From CAVXEH01 sp963805305 (GTDB lineage: Bacteria > Chloroflexota > Limnocylindria > QHBO01): a stretch of DNA of 64,000 bases. The position numbers and the translations under genes are program-made. This document shows, one piece after another, positions 8,354 to 16,622 of the stretch. Where the stretch lies: contig CAWDTM010000003.1 in NCBI GenBank assembly GCA_963805305.1, positions 671,574 to 735,573 of the forward strand, read 5' to 3'. The number at the start of each line of letters is the position of its first letter. Position 1 is the first letter of the stretch. Under the pieces are notes generated by a model, which did not search any database, was not told the DNA's origin, and was given only the letters and a program-made list of their open reading frames with translations.

Positions 8354-9962
8354 AGACCGGTGCCGGAGTCTGCGTGGCCGGCTGGGCCGGCCGCTCCGGG
8401 CGGGCACCGACGACGATGGCCGGGATGAGGGTCGCCACCGCGACTCCCAGGGCGATCGCGAGCACGAGGCGCAGCACGTCGGCTGCCTCGGTCCGGGACC
8501 ATCGCTCCAGGAGGTCGGTCAGCAGGAGCGAGGCACGCGGATCCACGCCCACGAACTCGGGGTGGCCAAGGCTGCGCACCAGGGCGTCGCGGCGAGCCGG
8601 GTCGTCGATCAGCGCGGTGAGCTCGTCGATGCGGCTCTGGCCGATGCTGGTCAGCAGGGCCAGCCCCACGCTCATCCCCACCGTGCGCGTGATCTGCAGC
8701 AGGGCACTGGCGACGCCGTAGGCGGTGGACCCTGCCGCCGCCACAGCGGCGGTGGCCCTTGGTGAGACCGTCAGGCCGAACCCCGCGCCGAAGATCGCGA
8801 GATCCCGCACCAGGCGGGCGAGATCGGTGCCCGTTCCCCAGTCGAGGGTCCACCACAGCGCGAGCGCGGTCATCGCCACGCCAAGCACGGTCACCGGTCG
8901 TTCGCCGCTGACCGCGGTGACCAGGCCTCCGACGATGGCGCCCGCCGCGATCGCCACCGTCAGCGCGCTGAGCGCGACGGCAGATTCCTCCGCTCCACCG
9001 TTGAGGACCCGGTTCACGAAGACCGGTCCGCCGATGATGGCGGTGGCCAGGGTGTACCCGGTCAGCAGGCTCACCGCGTTGGCGGCCGAGAACGGCCGGC
9101 TCGCGAAGAGGCGGGGGTCCACGAGCGGCGCCCGTGATCGGCGCTCGAAGACGACGAAGACCAGCAGGCCAAGGCCCGCCGCGCCCAGGCCGGCCAGCAC
9201 GATCGGGTCGCCCCAGCCGCGCGATCCCGCCTCGCTCAAGGCGCCGATGCCGGCCACCAGCGCCACGGACGCGACGAGGGCACCCACGAGGTCCAGGCCG
9301 CCGGGATGGCGCGGCGTCTCGATACCGCCAGCGACGACGTAGATGGCGAGCAGGGTGAGGATCGCGATGGGGACGTTGAGCAGGAAGATCCACTGCCACG
9401 GATGGATGGTCAGCCCCGGGATGGGAAGGCTGACGTTCAGCAGCACCCACGCGCCGTAGGCCGGCCCGACGGCCATGCCCACGAAGGTCGCCGCCCCCTC
9501 GACCCCCAGGGCCACCGCCCGCGTCCGGCCGCCGAAGATGTGTGCTGCGATGGTCAGCGAGAGAGGAACCATAGCCCCGCCACCAAGACCCTGGACGGTG
9601 CGCCAGCCGATGAGCCAGGCGATCCCGCCGTCGGAGCCCGCCAGCGGGGCCAGGCCGCTCCCCAGGCTTCCTGCCGCGAACAGGAGCAGTGCCACGAGGT
9701 ACAGCCTGCGGGCGCCCCACAGGTCGGCGGCCCGTCCGGCGAGTGGCATGGCAACCACGAAGGCGACGAGGTAGGCGTTCACGATCCACGACGCCCGCGA
9801 GAGATCGCTCCAGCCGCCGAAGTCGGCGACGATCGACGGGAGGGCGATGGCAACCACCATGAGCTCGGCCCCGGCGATGAGGACCCCCAGAGAGACGGTG
9901 ACCAGGACCGCCCAGGCCGCGGCCGGGTGGAGGTCGACGGTCGGACGGTCGGTGGCTGTCAC
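8325..9962 (-). CDS. MFS drug:H+ antiporter, DHA2 (14-helix) family
   Basis: 545 aa integral membrane transporter. The start chosen is the GTG at 9962, which overlaps the stop of the upstream permease gene in a GTGA arrangement; an open frame continues upstream but only as antisense/alternative-frame sequence of the permease. MFS signatures: DFGGWSDLSRASWIVNAYLV in helix 1-2, GRAADLWGARRLYL (motif A), GWRTVQGLGGGAM (motif C region). The 14-helix length fits the EmrB/QacA group, which exports drugs or other amphipathic compounds using the proton gradient. Encoded third in a leftward set after a degenerate ABC ATPase and a membrane protein. It overlaps the 3' end of the convergent sortase-like gene by 29 nt. 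Confidence 0.9.
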   Translation of the reverse strand: MTATDRPTVDLHPAAAWAVLVTVSLGVLIAGAELMVVAIALPSIVADFGGWSDLSRASWIVNAYLVAFVVAMPLAGRAADLWGARRLYLVALLLFAAGSLGSGLAPLAGSDGGIAWLIGWRTVQGLGGGAMVPLSLTIAAHIFGGRTRAVALGVEGAATFVGMAVGPAYGAWVLLNVSLPIPGLTIHPWQWIFLLNVPIAILTLLAIYVVAGGIETPRHPGGLDLVGALVASVALVAGIGALSEAGSRGWGDPIVLAGLGAAGLGLLVFVVFERRSRAPLVDPRLFASRPFSAANAVSLLTGYTLATAIIGGPVFVNRVLNGGAEESAVALSALTVAIAAGAIVGGLVTAVSGERPVTVLGVAMTALALWWTLDWGTGTDLARLVRDLAIFGAGFGLTVSPRATAAVAAAGSTAYGVASALLQITRTVGMSVGLALLTSIGQSRIDELTALIDDPARRDALVRSLGHPEFVGVDPRASLLLTDLLERWSRTEAADVLRLVLAIALGVAVATLIPAIVVGARPERPAQPATQTPAPVFRRPDPPPR

Positions 9963-10657
9963 AGGTCGACGCGGGACAGGGCGGCAGCTGCCGCGGCGAG
10001 CACCACCCCGGTTGCTGCCAGCGCCGTTCCCATGGCCTGCAGTCCGTCGGAGAAGGGCCGCTGCAACGTCTGGGCATTGGCGAGAAGTCCCAGGCCGGCA
10101 GCCGGAAGAACCGGCGGCTCGACGACGACGACCAGGCCGGTTCCGAGGAGCGCCGCGGTGACGACCATCGCGAGGATGGCGGCGGGGATCGGCCGCAGCA
10201 GGGTGCCGGCCAGGAGCGCCACGGCAAGGCCCTCGACGGCGGTGGACGCCGCGGCCGTAACGAGCGCCGCGAAGGCGGGCCCGTCCATGGGCGGTGCCGA
10301 GGGGCTGCCCACGACGATCCAGCCGAGAAGGCCCGAGACGGCCAGCCCCACGACCAGTGGCAGCGCGAGCGACACGAACCAGGTCAGCAGCGCGGCCGAG
10401 CGCGGCACGGAGCGAACGGCGAGCCATGCGAGCCGTCCCGTGCGCCGCTCCGTGGCAAGCGCCACGGCGCCAATCCCCGCGCCGGCGATCCCCGCGCCGG
10501 CGATGCCACCCGCAAGGAGTGCCTGTCCGTCGGCGAGGGAGGCTCGCACGGCGGTGGCGAGCAGCCCGCCAACCAGGCCGAGCGCCAGCAGGGCCAGGAA
10601 GCGGAAGCTGATCCACAGCTCCCGAACGGCCATCCAGGTCAGCGTCCCGCCCCGCAT
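9959..10657 (-). CDS. Six-helix ABC-2/CcmB-like membrane protein
   Basis: 232 aa, very Ala/Leu/Val-rich, with about six predicted membrane helices, and a cytoplasmic segment TERRTGRLAWLAVRSVPRS between helices 2 and 3 that resembles the coupling region of ABC-2 permeases. Its start codon overlaps the stop of the upstream ATPase gene (ATGA) and its stop overlaps the start of the MFS gene (GTGA), so the three are translationally coupled. Probable role: membrane partner of the adjacent ATPase-like protein. Family assignment rests on topology and context, not on a strong motif. Confidence 0.65.
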   Translation of the reverse strand: MRGGTLTWMAVRELWISFRFLALLALGLVGGLLATAVRASLADGQALLAGGIAGAGIAGAGIGAVALATERRTGRLAWLAVRSVPRSAALLTWFVSLALPLVVGLAVSGLLGWIVVGSPSAPPMDGPAFAALVTAAASTAVEGLAVALLAGTLLRPIPAAILAMVVTAALLGTGLVVVVEPPVLPAAGLGLLANAQTLQRPFSDGLQAMGTALAATGVVLAAAAAALSRVDL

Positions 10658-11475
10658 CAGGCGCTCACCCGGTCGGCGCCGGGTCGATCCCGGGCGCGCT
10701 CACGCTGCCGCTGGTCGGCCAGCGCCGCGATGCCGCGATGCGAGAGCGGCAGCCGCCGCAGCTCCAGGTCGAGGACGGATGCATGCACGGCGACCCGGCC
10801 ACCACGGAGCAGCGCGACCTGGTTCACGCTGCCCGTCTCGCTGGCGGGGTAGCGGCTCGCGAGCAGCACGGTCCGTCGCTCACCCGGCAGGCGCAGCAGG
10901 TGCACGCGCTCGTCCGGATCCACGGCCCGCAGCGGCTCGTCGAGGAGGACGACTTCGGGGTCACCCAGGAGGGCCGCGGCCATGGCCGTCCGCTGAAGGT
11001 GGGCCAGGCCAATGCGCCGCATGGGCCGATCGAGATGGACTCCCAGGCCCCAGCGGTCCACCGCCTCGCGGATGCGGCGACGGGCGGTCACCGCGTCGAG
11101 GAGCGCGAGCCGGGCGGCAAGGTCCAGCGTCTCCGCCGCCGACATCCACGGGTAGAGGCCTGTCTCGGGTCCCACGAAGGCGATGCGTCGGCCCCAGCCC
11201 TGCGGCGACGCATCCGGTCGCGCGAGCCCGGCGATCCGGATCCGGCCCCCGTCGCGATGGGCGAGCCCGGCGAGGACCCGCAGCAGCAGGGATCCGGCAG
11301 CGTCCGGTTCGGCCGCCACGAGCAGACGAGCCCCGACCGCGACGGTGAGATCAACCCCCTCCAGCCCCGACCCGGCCCCGCCGCGCCGGCGCACCCGTTC
11401 ACAGACGACCGCTGCCGGGTGCAGGAGCCGGACCGCCCGAGACGACCACAGGGCGTCCGGCGTTGAGCTCGTCAC
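10657..11475 (-). CDS. ABC transporter ATPase-like protein with degenerate P-loop
   Basis: 272 aa from the GTG at 11475 (an in-frame GTG at 11514 would add 13 residues). The ABC fold is recognisable: LEGVDLTVAVG strand, a Q-loop-like region, a signature-like RRIGLAHLQRTAMAAALLG, and Walker B EVVLLDEPLRAVDPDE. The Walker A position reads AEPDAAGSLLLR: the Lys and the GxGK[ST] pattern are absent, so nucleotide binding as in normal ABC ATPases is doubtful. Coupled to a six-helix membrane protein and an MFS exporter. It could be a non-hydrolysing regulatory ABC protein or a gene in decay, though the open frame and overlaps argue that it is maintained. Confidence 0.7.
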   Translation of the reverse strand: MTSSTPDALWSSRAVRLLHPAAVVCERVRRRGGAGSGLEGVDLTVAVGARLLVAAEPDAAGSLLLRVLAGLAHRDGGRIRIAGLARPDASPQGWGRRIAFVGPETGLYPWMSAAETLDLAARLALLDAVTARRRIREAVDRWGLGVHLDRPMRRIGLAHLQRTAMAAALLGDPEVVLLDEPLRAVDPDERVHLLRLPGERRTVLLASRYPASETGSVNQVALLRGGRVAVHASVLDLELRRLPLSHRGIAALADQRQRERARDRPGADRVSA

Positions 11476-11541
11476 GCCCGGGACTCTAGCACGGCCCCGC
11501 GCCGATACGGCCACCCGCGAGGGCCGAGGTCCGGCGCGGTA

Positions 11542-11584
11542 TTGACGCCGGCTCCGACGACTCGTAACATAAGCGACGGCTTAT
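11542..11584 (+). promoter_or_regulatory. Promoter and palindromic operator of the arsR-pgsA operon
   Basis: TTGACG (11542-11547) and TAACAT (11565-11570) are separated by 17 bp, a sigma70-type promoter. An inverted repeat ATAAGC-GACG-GCTTAT (11569-11584) begins on the -10 and covers the expected start of transcription. This AT-rich island is striking in the surrounding GC-rich DNA. ArsR/SmtB regulators bind such short inverted repeats, so autorepression by the next gene is the natural reading (inference). Confidence 0.6.
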
Positions 11585-11617
11585 ATAAATTCCCGTTTCA
11601 TAAAGAGTTGCTTGCGC

Positions 11618-11983
11618 ATGACCGTTCACGCAGAGCTTCCGGCCCACCGCGACCTCCGACGCCTACGCACCCTCTACCGGGCGCTGGGCGACGAGACGCG
11701 GCTGCGGGTGATTGGGCTGCTGGCGGAGCTTGGACCCATGCCGGTCACGGAGCTCTCCTCGCATGTCGGCCTCTCGCAGCCGCTCATCAGCTGGCACCTG
11801 CGCATCCTGCGGGTCGCCGGGGTGATCGACACGGATCGCCAGGGCCGCACCGTGATCTGCCGGCTGCGCCTCGCGGCGTTCGAGGAGCTTCGGGAGGCGG
11901 AGGGTCGGCTCATCGGCGGCACGTCGGGCATCGGGGTCGCTGAGCGGCCTCCGGCAGGAGGGGAGGTGGCGGATGTCCACTAG
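11618..11983 (+). CDS. ArsR-family winged-helix transcriptional regulator
   Basis: 121 aa from ATG 11618; a TTG at 11612 is an alternative start. Winged helix-turn-helix typical of the ArsR/SmtB family: RALGDETRLRVIGLL, then ELSSHVGLSQPLISWHLRIL as recognition helix region, and a wing around IDTDRQGRTVICRL. The Cys pairs of metal-sensing ArsR/SmtB members are not seen; the single Cys lies in the wing. The effector is therefore unknown. The gene overlaps the start of the PIP synthase gene by 11 nt and follows a promoter with a palindrome, so it probably autoregulates and controls the inositol-lipid genes downstream. Confidence 0.85.
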   Translation: MTVHAELPAHRDLRRLRTLYRALGDETRLRVIGLLAELGPMPVTELSSHVGLSQPLISWHLRILRVAGVIDTDRQGRTVICRLRLAAFEELREAEGRLIGGTSGIGVAERPPAGGEVADVH

Positions 11984-12626
11984 CCGGGAGCAGGCGCAGG
12001 ACCTCGCGCGCGGCGGCTCGCTCGTCCCGCCGTGGATCAAGGACGCGACACGGTCGGTCCTGGCACCCATCGTGCGGATGGCGCTGCGGCTGCACATCAC
12101 GCCGAACACCGTGACGGTGATCGGGTTCTTCATCGTGATCGTCGCGGCGGTGGTGATCGGCTTCGGCGGGCTGGTGGCCGGCGCGGTGATCCTCACCGCC
12201 GGCTCACTGCTCGACGCGGTCGACGGCGCCCTCGCCCGGGCGACCGGGGGCGAGACCGCCTTCGGGAGCTTCCTGGACTCGACGCTCGATCGCGCGGCAG
12301 AGGCGATCCTCTACATGGGCGTTGCCGCCTACTTCCTTGGCGGGGCGTCGCCGACCTGGCCCGTCATCGCCGCGCTCGTGGCGCTGGCCGGCTCGTTCAT
12401 GGTCAGCTACGCCCGGGCCCGTGCCGAGGGAATCGGCCTGACGGCCGCCATCGGACTCGCACCCAGGCCGGAGCGAATCGTGCTCATCGTGGCCGGACTG
12501 CTCCTCGCCGGGTTCGGATTCGGCATCGCATTGGTCGCCGTCCTGTGGATCATTGGGATCCTGACCGTGGCGACCACGGCACAACGCATCTGGTACGTCT
12601 GGCGGCTCACCTCGACCCAGGGTTGA
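11973..12626 (+). CDS. pgsA: CDP-alcohol phosphatidyltransferase, probable phosphatidylinositol-phosphate synthase
   Basis: 217 aa inner-membrane enzyme. The CDP-alcohol phosphotransferase signature is complete: DAVDGALAR followed by GSFLDSTLDR (pattern D-x2-D-G-x2-A-R-x8-G-x3-D-x3-D, residues about 74-102). Six hydrophobic helices follow the family plan. The neighbouring inositol-1-phosphate synthase and PimA-like mannosyltransferase point to myo-inositol-1-phosphate as acceptor, as in the mycobacterial PIP synthase, rather than glycerol-phosphate. Its ATG lies inside the 3' end of the ArsR gene, suggesting coupling. Substrate choice is inferred from context. Confidence 0.85.
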   Translation: MSTSREQAQDLARGGSLVPPWIKDATRSVLAPIVRMALRLHITPNTVTVIGFFIVIVAAVVIGFGGLVAGAVILTAGSLLDAVDGALARATGGETAFGSFLDSTLDRAAEAILYMGVAAYFLGGASPTWPVIAALVALAGSFMVSYARARAEGIGLTAAIGLAPRPERIVLIVAGLLLAGFGFGIALVAVLWIIGILTVATTAQRIWYVWRLTSTQG

Positions 12627-12669
12627 CGGCGCCGCCCGACCGGGCAACACGAACCACGCGACACATCGG

Positions 12670-12700
12670 TATGGTTGAGCATGCGGTTTCTGTGAAACCG
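12670..12700 (+). promoter_or_regulatory. Candidate -10 and palindrome before inositol-phosphate synthase
   Basis: TATGGT (12670-12675) could be a -10; no good -35 is seen. CGGTTTC-TGT-GAAACCG (12684-12700) is a perfect 7-bp inverted repeat ending directly before the ribosome-binding sequence GGGAAGGAG. It could be an operator at the transcript start or an RNA hairpin limiting access to the ribosome site. Confidence 0.4.
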
Positions 12701-12710
12701 TGGGAAGGAG

Positions 12711-13937
12711 ATGAAGGAGCCAGTGGCCAGCAGCAACGGTAAGAGCGCCGGGAACCCGAAGCGCCCGACCGACGGGAAGATCCGGGTCGCCATCGTGGGG
12801 GTCGGCAACTGCGCCAGCAGCCTGGTGCAGGGGCGCTACTACTACGCCGACGCGAAGCAGGGCGACTTCATCCCCGGATTGATGCACGTCAACCTGGGCG
12901 GCTACCACATCAGCGACATCGAGTTCGTGGCCGCCTTCGACGTCGACAAGGAGAAGGTCGGCAAGGACCTCTCGGAGGCGATCTTCCGCGGCCAGAACAA
13001 CACGTTCAAGTTCATGGACGTGCCGCACATCGGCGTGACCGTGGATCGCGGCATGACCCACGACGGCCTGGGCAAGTACCTCTCCCAGGTGATCGAGAAG
13101 GCGCCCGGACCAACGGCCGATGTGGTCGGCATCCTCAAGGAGCGCAAGGTCGACGTCGTGGTCTCCTACCTGCCGGTGGGCAGCGAGGAGGCGACGAAGT
13201 GGTACGTGGAGCAGGCGCTCCAGGCGGGCGTGGGCTTCGTGAACGCCATCCCCGTCTTCATCGGCCGCGAGCCGTACTGGCAGCGTCGCTTCGCGGAGAA
13301 GGGCCTGCCCGTCATCGGCGACGACATCAAGAGCCAGGTCGGCGCCACCATCACCCACCGGGTCCTGACGCGCCTCTTCATGGACCGTGGCGTGCGCATC
13401 GACCGGACCTACCAGCTCAACTTCGGCGGCAACACGGACTTCCTGAACATGCTCGAGCGCGAGCGGCTGGAGTCCAAGAAGATCAGCAAGACGAACGCGG
13501 TCACCTCCATGCTCGACTACGAGCTCGAGGAAGGGAACATCCACGTCGGTCCCTCGGACTACGTCCCGTGGCTGCAGGACCGCAAGTGGTGCCACATCCG
13601 GATGGAGGGGACCACGTACGGCGACGTGCCGCTCAATCTGGAGATGAAGCTCGAGGTGTGGGACTCGCCCAACAGCGCCGGCGTCATCACTGATGCCATC
13701 CGCTGTCTCAAGCTGGGCCTGGACCGCGGCCTGTCGGGAACCCTGGTCGCCCCGTCGAGCTACTTCATGAAGAGCCCGCCCATCCAGATCCACGACGACG
13801 TGGCCCGGGAGCGGGTGGAAGCCTTCATCCGTGGCGACGACAACGAGACCCTGGTCGGCACGGAGCAGCTCACCAAGCGGACCCTTCGCAAGCTTGCCAG
13901 CGCGAAGCCCAAGGACAGCTCGGTGGGCGTCGCCTGA
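12711..13937 (+). CDS. ino1: myo-inositol-1-phosphate synthase
   Basis: 408 aa cytosolic NAD-dependent isomerase converting glucose-6-phosphate to 1L-myo-inositol-1-phosphate. N-terminal Rossmann motif VAIVGVGNCASSLVQG (about residues 25-40), GAPG-type middle region, QVGATITHRVL, the catalytic Lys-containing stretches SKKISKTNAV and GPSDYVPWLQDRK, and the C-terminal GVITDAIRCLKLGLDRG. Length matches the short bacterial/actinobacterial form. The start is uncertain: ATG 12711 abuts GGAAGGAG, while GTG 12723 follows AAGGAG at closer-to-normal distance. It supplies the inositol headgroup for the adjacent PIP synthase. Confidence 0.95.
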   Translation: MKEPVASSNGKSAGNPKRPTDGKIRVAIVGVGNCASSLVQGRYYYADAKQGDFIPGLMHVNLGGYHISDIEFVAAFDVDKEKVGKDLSEAIFRGQNNTFKFMDVPHIGVTVDRGMTHDGLGKYLSQVIEKAPGPTADVVGILKERKVDVVVSYLPVGSEEATKWYVEQALQAGVGFVNAIPVFIGREPYWQRRFAEKGLPVIGDDIKSQVGATITHRVLTRLFMDRGVRIDRTYQLNFGGNTDFLNMLERERLESKKISKTNAVTSMLDYELEEGNIHVGPSDYVPWLQDRKWCHIRMEGTTYGDVPLNLEMKLEVWDSPNSAGVITDAIRCLKLGLDRGLSGTLVAPSSYFMKSPPIQIHDDVARERVEAFIRGDDNETLVGTEQLTKRTLRKLASAKPKDSSVGVA

Positions 13938-13951
13938 GCGGGCAGTCGACG

Positions 13952-14962
13952 ATGGCCGGCGATACGGCGGAGACGGCCCCGGGGATCGAGGCCGGGTCGG
14001 CATCGCGGGACGGGGGCGAACGCACCCGCGAGCGGCTGACCCACTGGGCCTATCTGGCCGGGGAGCGCGTCATCAACGTGCTACCCCGGTCGCTGGTCCT
14101 GCCCGCGGCGGTGGCCGCCGGCAACGTGGCCTTCGACCTGGCGGGTGCCAAGACCGAGGTCGTCCGGGCCAACCTGGCGCGGGCCATGGACCGGCCGCCC
14201 GACGATCCCGTGGTGGGGCGTGCGACCAGGCGTGCCTTCCGCTCGTACGCCAAGTACCTCGCGGACATGATGCGCATGGCGGACCTGACTCCCGAGGCGA
14301 CGGCGCGCCTGGTCTCCATCGACAACATCGAGATCCTCGACGAGGCCCGGGCCGGCGGCACCGGCGTGCTCATCTGCACCGTCCACGTGGGCGGCATGGA
14401 CATGATCGGCCCGGGTCTGCAGATGCACGGCGAGACCCTCCACGTGGTCGCCGACGACACGACCTACGGTCGGCTCTACGATCACCTCAAGCAGATCCGC
14501 GCTCGCCACGGGCTGTACCTGATCGGCTGGCGCAACCTGCGGGGCATCTTCAAGGCGCTGCGCGCCCGTGAGAACCTGGTCCTCTTCTGCGACGGCGGCT
14601 TCCGCCGCGGTGACGTCCCCGTGGAGTTCCTGGGGGAGGCGACCACCTTCCCCCTTGGTCCCGCATCGCTTTCGGCGCGGACCGGGGCGCCCATGGTCCC
14701 CGTCTACTGCCAGCGAACGTCCGACGACCGGTTCCGGGCGCGGGGGCTGCCCATCATCCGCTGCGCGTCCGAGGAGCCGGCCGAGGTGTACCGCGCCACG
14801 CAGGCGCTCGCCGACGCCCTGGGTTCGGTGATCCGCGAGGATCCCTCGCAGTGGTACATGTTCCGTCCGGTCTGGCCTGAGACCGATGCCGACCGCGGCT
14901 GGGCGGCGGCCGCGCTGGCGGCGGCCAGAGACGGCACGGACTGGGGGCGGGTGACGGACTGA
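13952..14962 (+). CDS. LpxL/PatA-like membrane acyltransferase (first copy)
   Basis: 336 aa member of the bacterial lipid A/phosphatidylinositol-mannoside acyltransferase family. The catalytic HX4D motif is HVGGMD (about residue 149), followed by VADDTTYGRLYDHL, LVLFCDGGFRRG and FPLGPASLSARTGAPMVPVY, which form the acceptor and acyl-CoA pocket in the family. It acts at the cytoplasmic face of the membrane. Context (PIP synthase, inositol synthase, PimA) suggests acylation of an inositol-mannoside lipid, as mycobacterial PatA does; no LPS genes are present. The last base of its stop is the first base of the next gene's ATG, a second copy of the same family, so the pair is coupled. Confidence 0.85.
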   Translation: MAGDTAETAPGIEAGSASRDGGERTRERLTHWAYLAGERVINVLPRSLVLPAAVAAGNVAFDLAGAKTEVVRANLARAMDRPPDDPVVGRATRRAFRSYAKYLADMMRMADLTPEATARLVSIDNIEILDEARAGGTGVLICTVHVGGMDMIGPGLQMHGETLHVVADDTTYGRLYDHLKQIRARHGLYLIGWRNLRGIFKALRARENLVLFCDGGFRRGDVPVEFLGEATTFPLGPASLSARTGAPMVPVYCQRTSDDRFRARGLPIIRCASEEPAEVYRATQALADALGSVIREDPSQWYMFRPVWPETDADRGWAAAALAAARDGTDWGRVTD

Positions 14963-15873
14963 TGCTCCGCCACCTCGCGCTGCGCTGGAGCCTGTCCCTG
15001 GTCGACCTGGTGGTTGGTCACCTGCCGGCTCCGGTCGGCTACGCGATCGCCGACGTGGCGGGCCGCACCTGGCACCGGTTCGCAGCTGATCGCAGGGCGC
15101 TGGTCACGGAGAACCTTCGGCGCGTCTCGGCCGCCACTGGCCGGCCGGCGGACGGGCCGGCGCTCCATCGCCTGGTGCGCCAGGCGTTCATCGAGCACGC
15201 CCGCTACTACCTGGAGCTGGTACGCGTGCGCCATTACCCGCCGGATGGGATGGCCGACCACCTCGAGGTCTGGGAGTGGGACCGGTGGGAGCCGGTCCTC
15301 CGGGCGGGCGTCGTGATCGCCGTGCCACACCTGGGCAACTTCGAGCCGTACGGGACGTTCGTCGCGGAGCACCACATTCGCGCGACCGCACCCGTCGAGG
15401 AGATCGAACCGCCGGAGCTGTACGAGTTCATCCACACGCGGCGCGGGGCCGGGCGGATCCAGGTGATTCCGCTCTCGCGCGCCCGGCGGCCGATGATCGA
15501 GGCCCTTCGGCGCGGAGAGGTCGTGGCGCTCGTCGCTGACCGTGACCTGGGGGGCGACGGGATCGCGGAAACGCTCTTCGGGCACCCGACCACCCTGCCG
15601 GCTGGCCCGGCGGCGCTGGCGCTGCTGACCAACCGGCCGCTCATCGTCGCCTCCTGCCTGCGCACCGGCCCCGACCACTTCCGGGCGCGGGCGTGGAGCG
15701 TCGACGTGGAGCGGACCGGAGACCGACGCGCGGACGCCCGGACGCTGATGGCCGCCGTCGCGCGTCGGTTCGAGGAAGCCATTGGGGAGGCACCCGAGCA
15801 GTGGTGGGGCGCGTTCCAGCCAATCTGGTCTGACCAGCGAGCCATGCCGCGCGCGGAGCCGTCGAGCTCATGA
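14962..15873 (+). CDS. LpxL/PatA-like membrane acyltransferase (second copy)
   Basis: 303 aa, same family as the preceding protein but clearly diverged. Catalytic motif is HLGNFE (HX4E, about residue 116), then TAPVEEIEPPELYEFIHTRR, VALVADRDLGGDG and LPAGPAALALLTNRPLIVAS. The C-terminal EAPEQWWGAFQPIW resembles the conserved EQWW-F-P segment of PatA and HtrB proteins. The start overlaps the previous stop and its stop overlaps the PHP gene (ATGA). Two sequential acyltransferases suggest a lipid acylated at two positions, for example on mannose and inositol (inference). Confidence 0.87.
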   Translation: MLRHLALRWSLSLVDLVVGHLPAPVGYAIADVAGRTWHRFAADRRALVTENLRRVSAATGRPADGPALHRLVRQAFIEHARYYLELVRVRHYPPDGMADHLEVWEWDRWEPVLRAGVVIAVPHLGNFEPYGTFVAEHHIRATAPVEEIEPPELYEFIHTRRGAGRIQVIPLSRARRPMIEALRRGEVVALVADRDLGGDGIAETLFGHPTTLPAGPAALALLTNRPLIVASCLRTGPDHFRARAWSVDVERTGDRRADARTLMAAVARRFEEAIGEAPEQWWGAFQPIWSDQRAMPRAEPSSS

Positions 15874-16622
15874 CCAGGCTGCCCCGGAACGGCGGGCCGC
15901 GCGGCAAGGCGGACATGCACATCCACACCCTGTACTCGGACGGGACCGCCTCCGTGGCGGCCGTGCTCGACTGGATCGAGACACGGACGGACCTCGACGC
16001 CGTCGCGATCGCCGACCACGAGCGCATCGACGGAGCCCTTCGCGCCCGGGAGCTGCATGCCGCGGGCGACTACCACTTCGACCTCGCCGTGGGAGAGGAG
16101 ATCACGACTCGCCGCGGACACCTGCTGGCGCTCTTCGTCACCGAGCGAATCCCGGCCCTTCGTCCCCTGGAGGAGACGGTGGAGCGAATTCACGCGGCCG
16201 GCGGGATAGCCATCGTCCCCCATGCGCTGGCCCCGCTGACCCCGAGCATCGGCGCGCGCAGCCTGCGCATGCTGGCCGCGGAGCCAGACCCGGCACGGCA
16301 CCTGGACGGGATCGAGCTGCTCAACCCGTCCGCGGCAGGCCGGTCCCGGGACGCGGCCCGGCGACGGCTGAACGCCGCGACCCTTCACCTCCCGGCCACC
16401 GGCGGTTCAGATGCGCACGTGCTGGAGGGGATCGGCACGGCCTGGACCTGGTTCATAGGCACCACCACGGAGGAGTTCCGGGCGGCCCTGGCTTCCGGGA
16501 CGACGGAACCCGCCGGCAGTCATTGGAGTGCCTGGCACAACGTCGATGTCTACCGGCGCCAGCTGTTCGCCAAGGGGCGGCACCTCCGGCATACTCTTCG
16601 CCCCACCGGAGAATGGCGATGA
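15870..16622 (+). CDS. PHP-domain metal-dependent phosphoesterase
   Basis: 250 aa. N-terminal PHP motif KADMHIHTLYSDGT (about residues 13-26), a second metal motif IADHERIDG, VGEEITTRRGHLLALF, HAAGGIAIVPHAL, and the C-terminal GGSDAHVLEGIG complete the metal-binding His/Asp set of this superfamily. Members hydrolyse phosphoesters such as nucleotides or sugar phosphates. Its place between acyltransferase and mannosyltransferase genes, with 4-nt overlaps on both sides, suggests a role in inositol-phosphate or phosphoglycolipid turnover, for example removal of the phosphate left on phosphatidylinositol-phosphate. This is inference only; no substrate-specific motif is seen. Confidence 0.82.
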   Translation: MTRLPRNGGPRGKADMHIHTLYSDGTASVAAVLDWIETRTDLDAVAIADHERIDGALRARELHAAGDYHFDLAVGEEITTRRGHLLALFVTERIPALRPLEETVERIHAAGGIAIVPHALAPLTPSIGARSLRMLAAEPDPARHLDGIELLNPSAAGRSRDAARRRLNAATLHLPATGGSDAHVLEGIGTAWTWFIGTTTEEFRAALASGTTEPAGSHWSAWHNVDVYRRQLFAKGRHLRHTLRPTGEWR

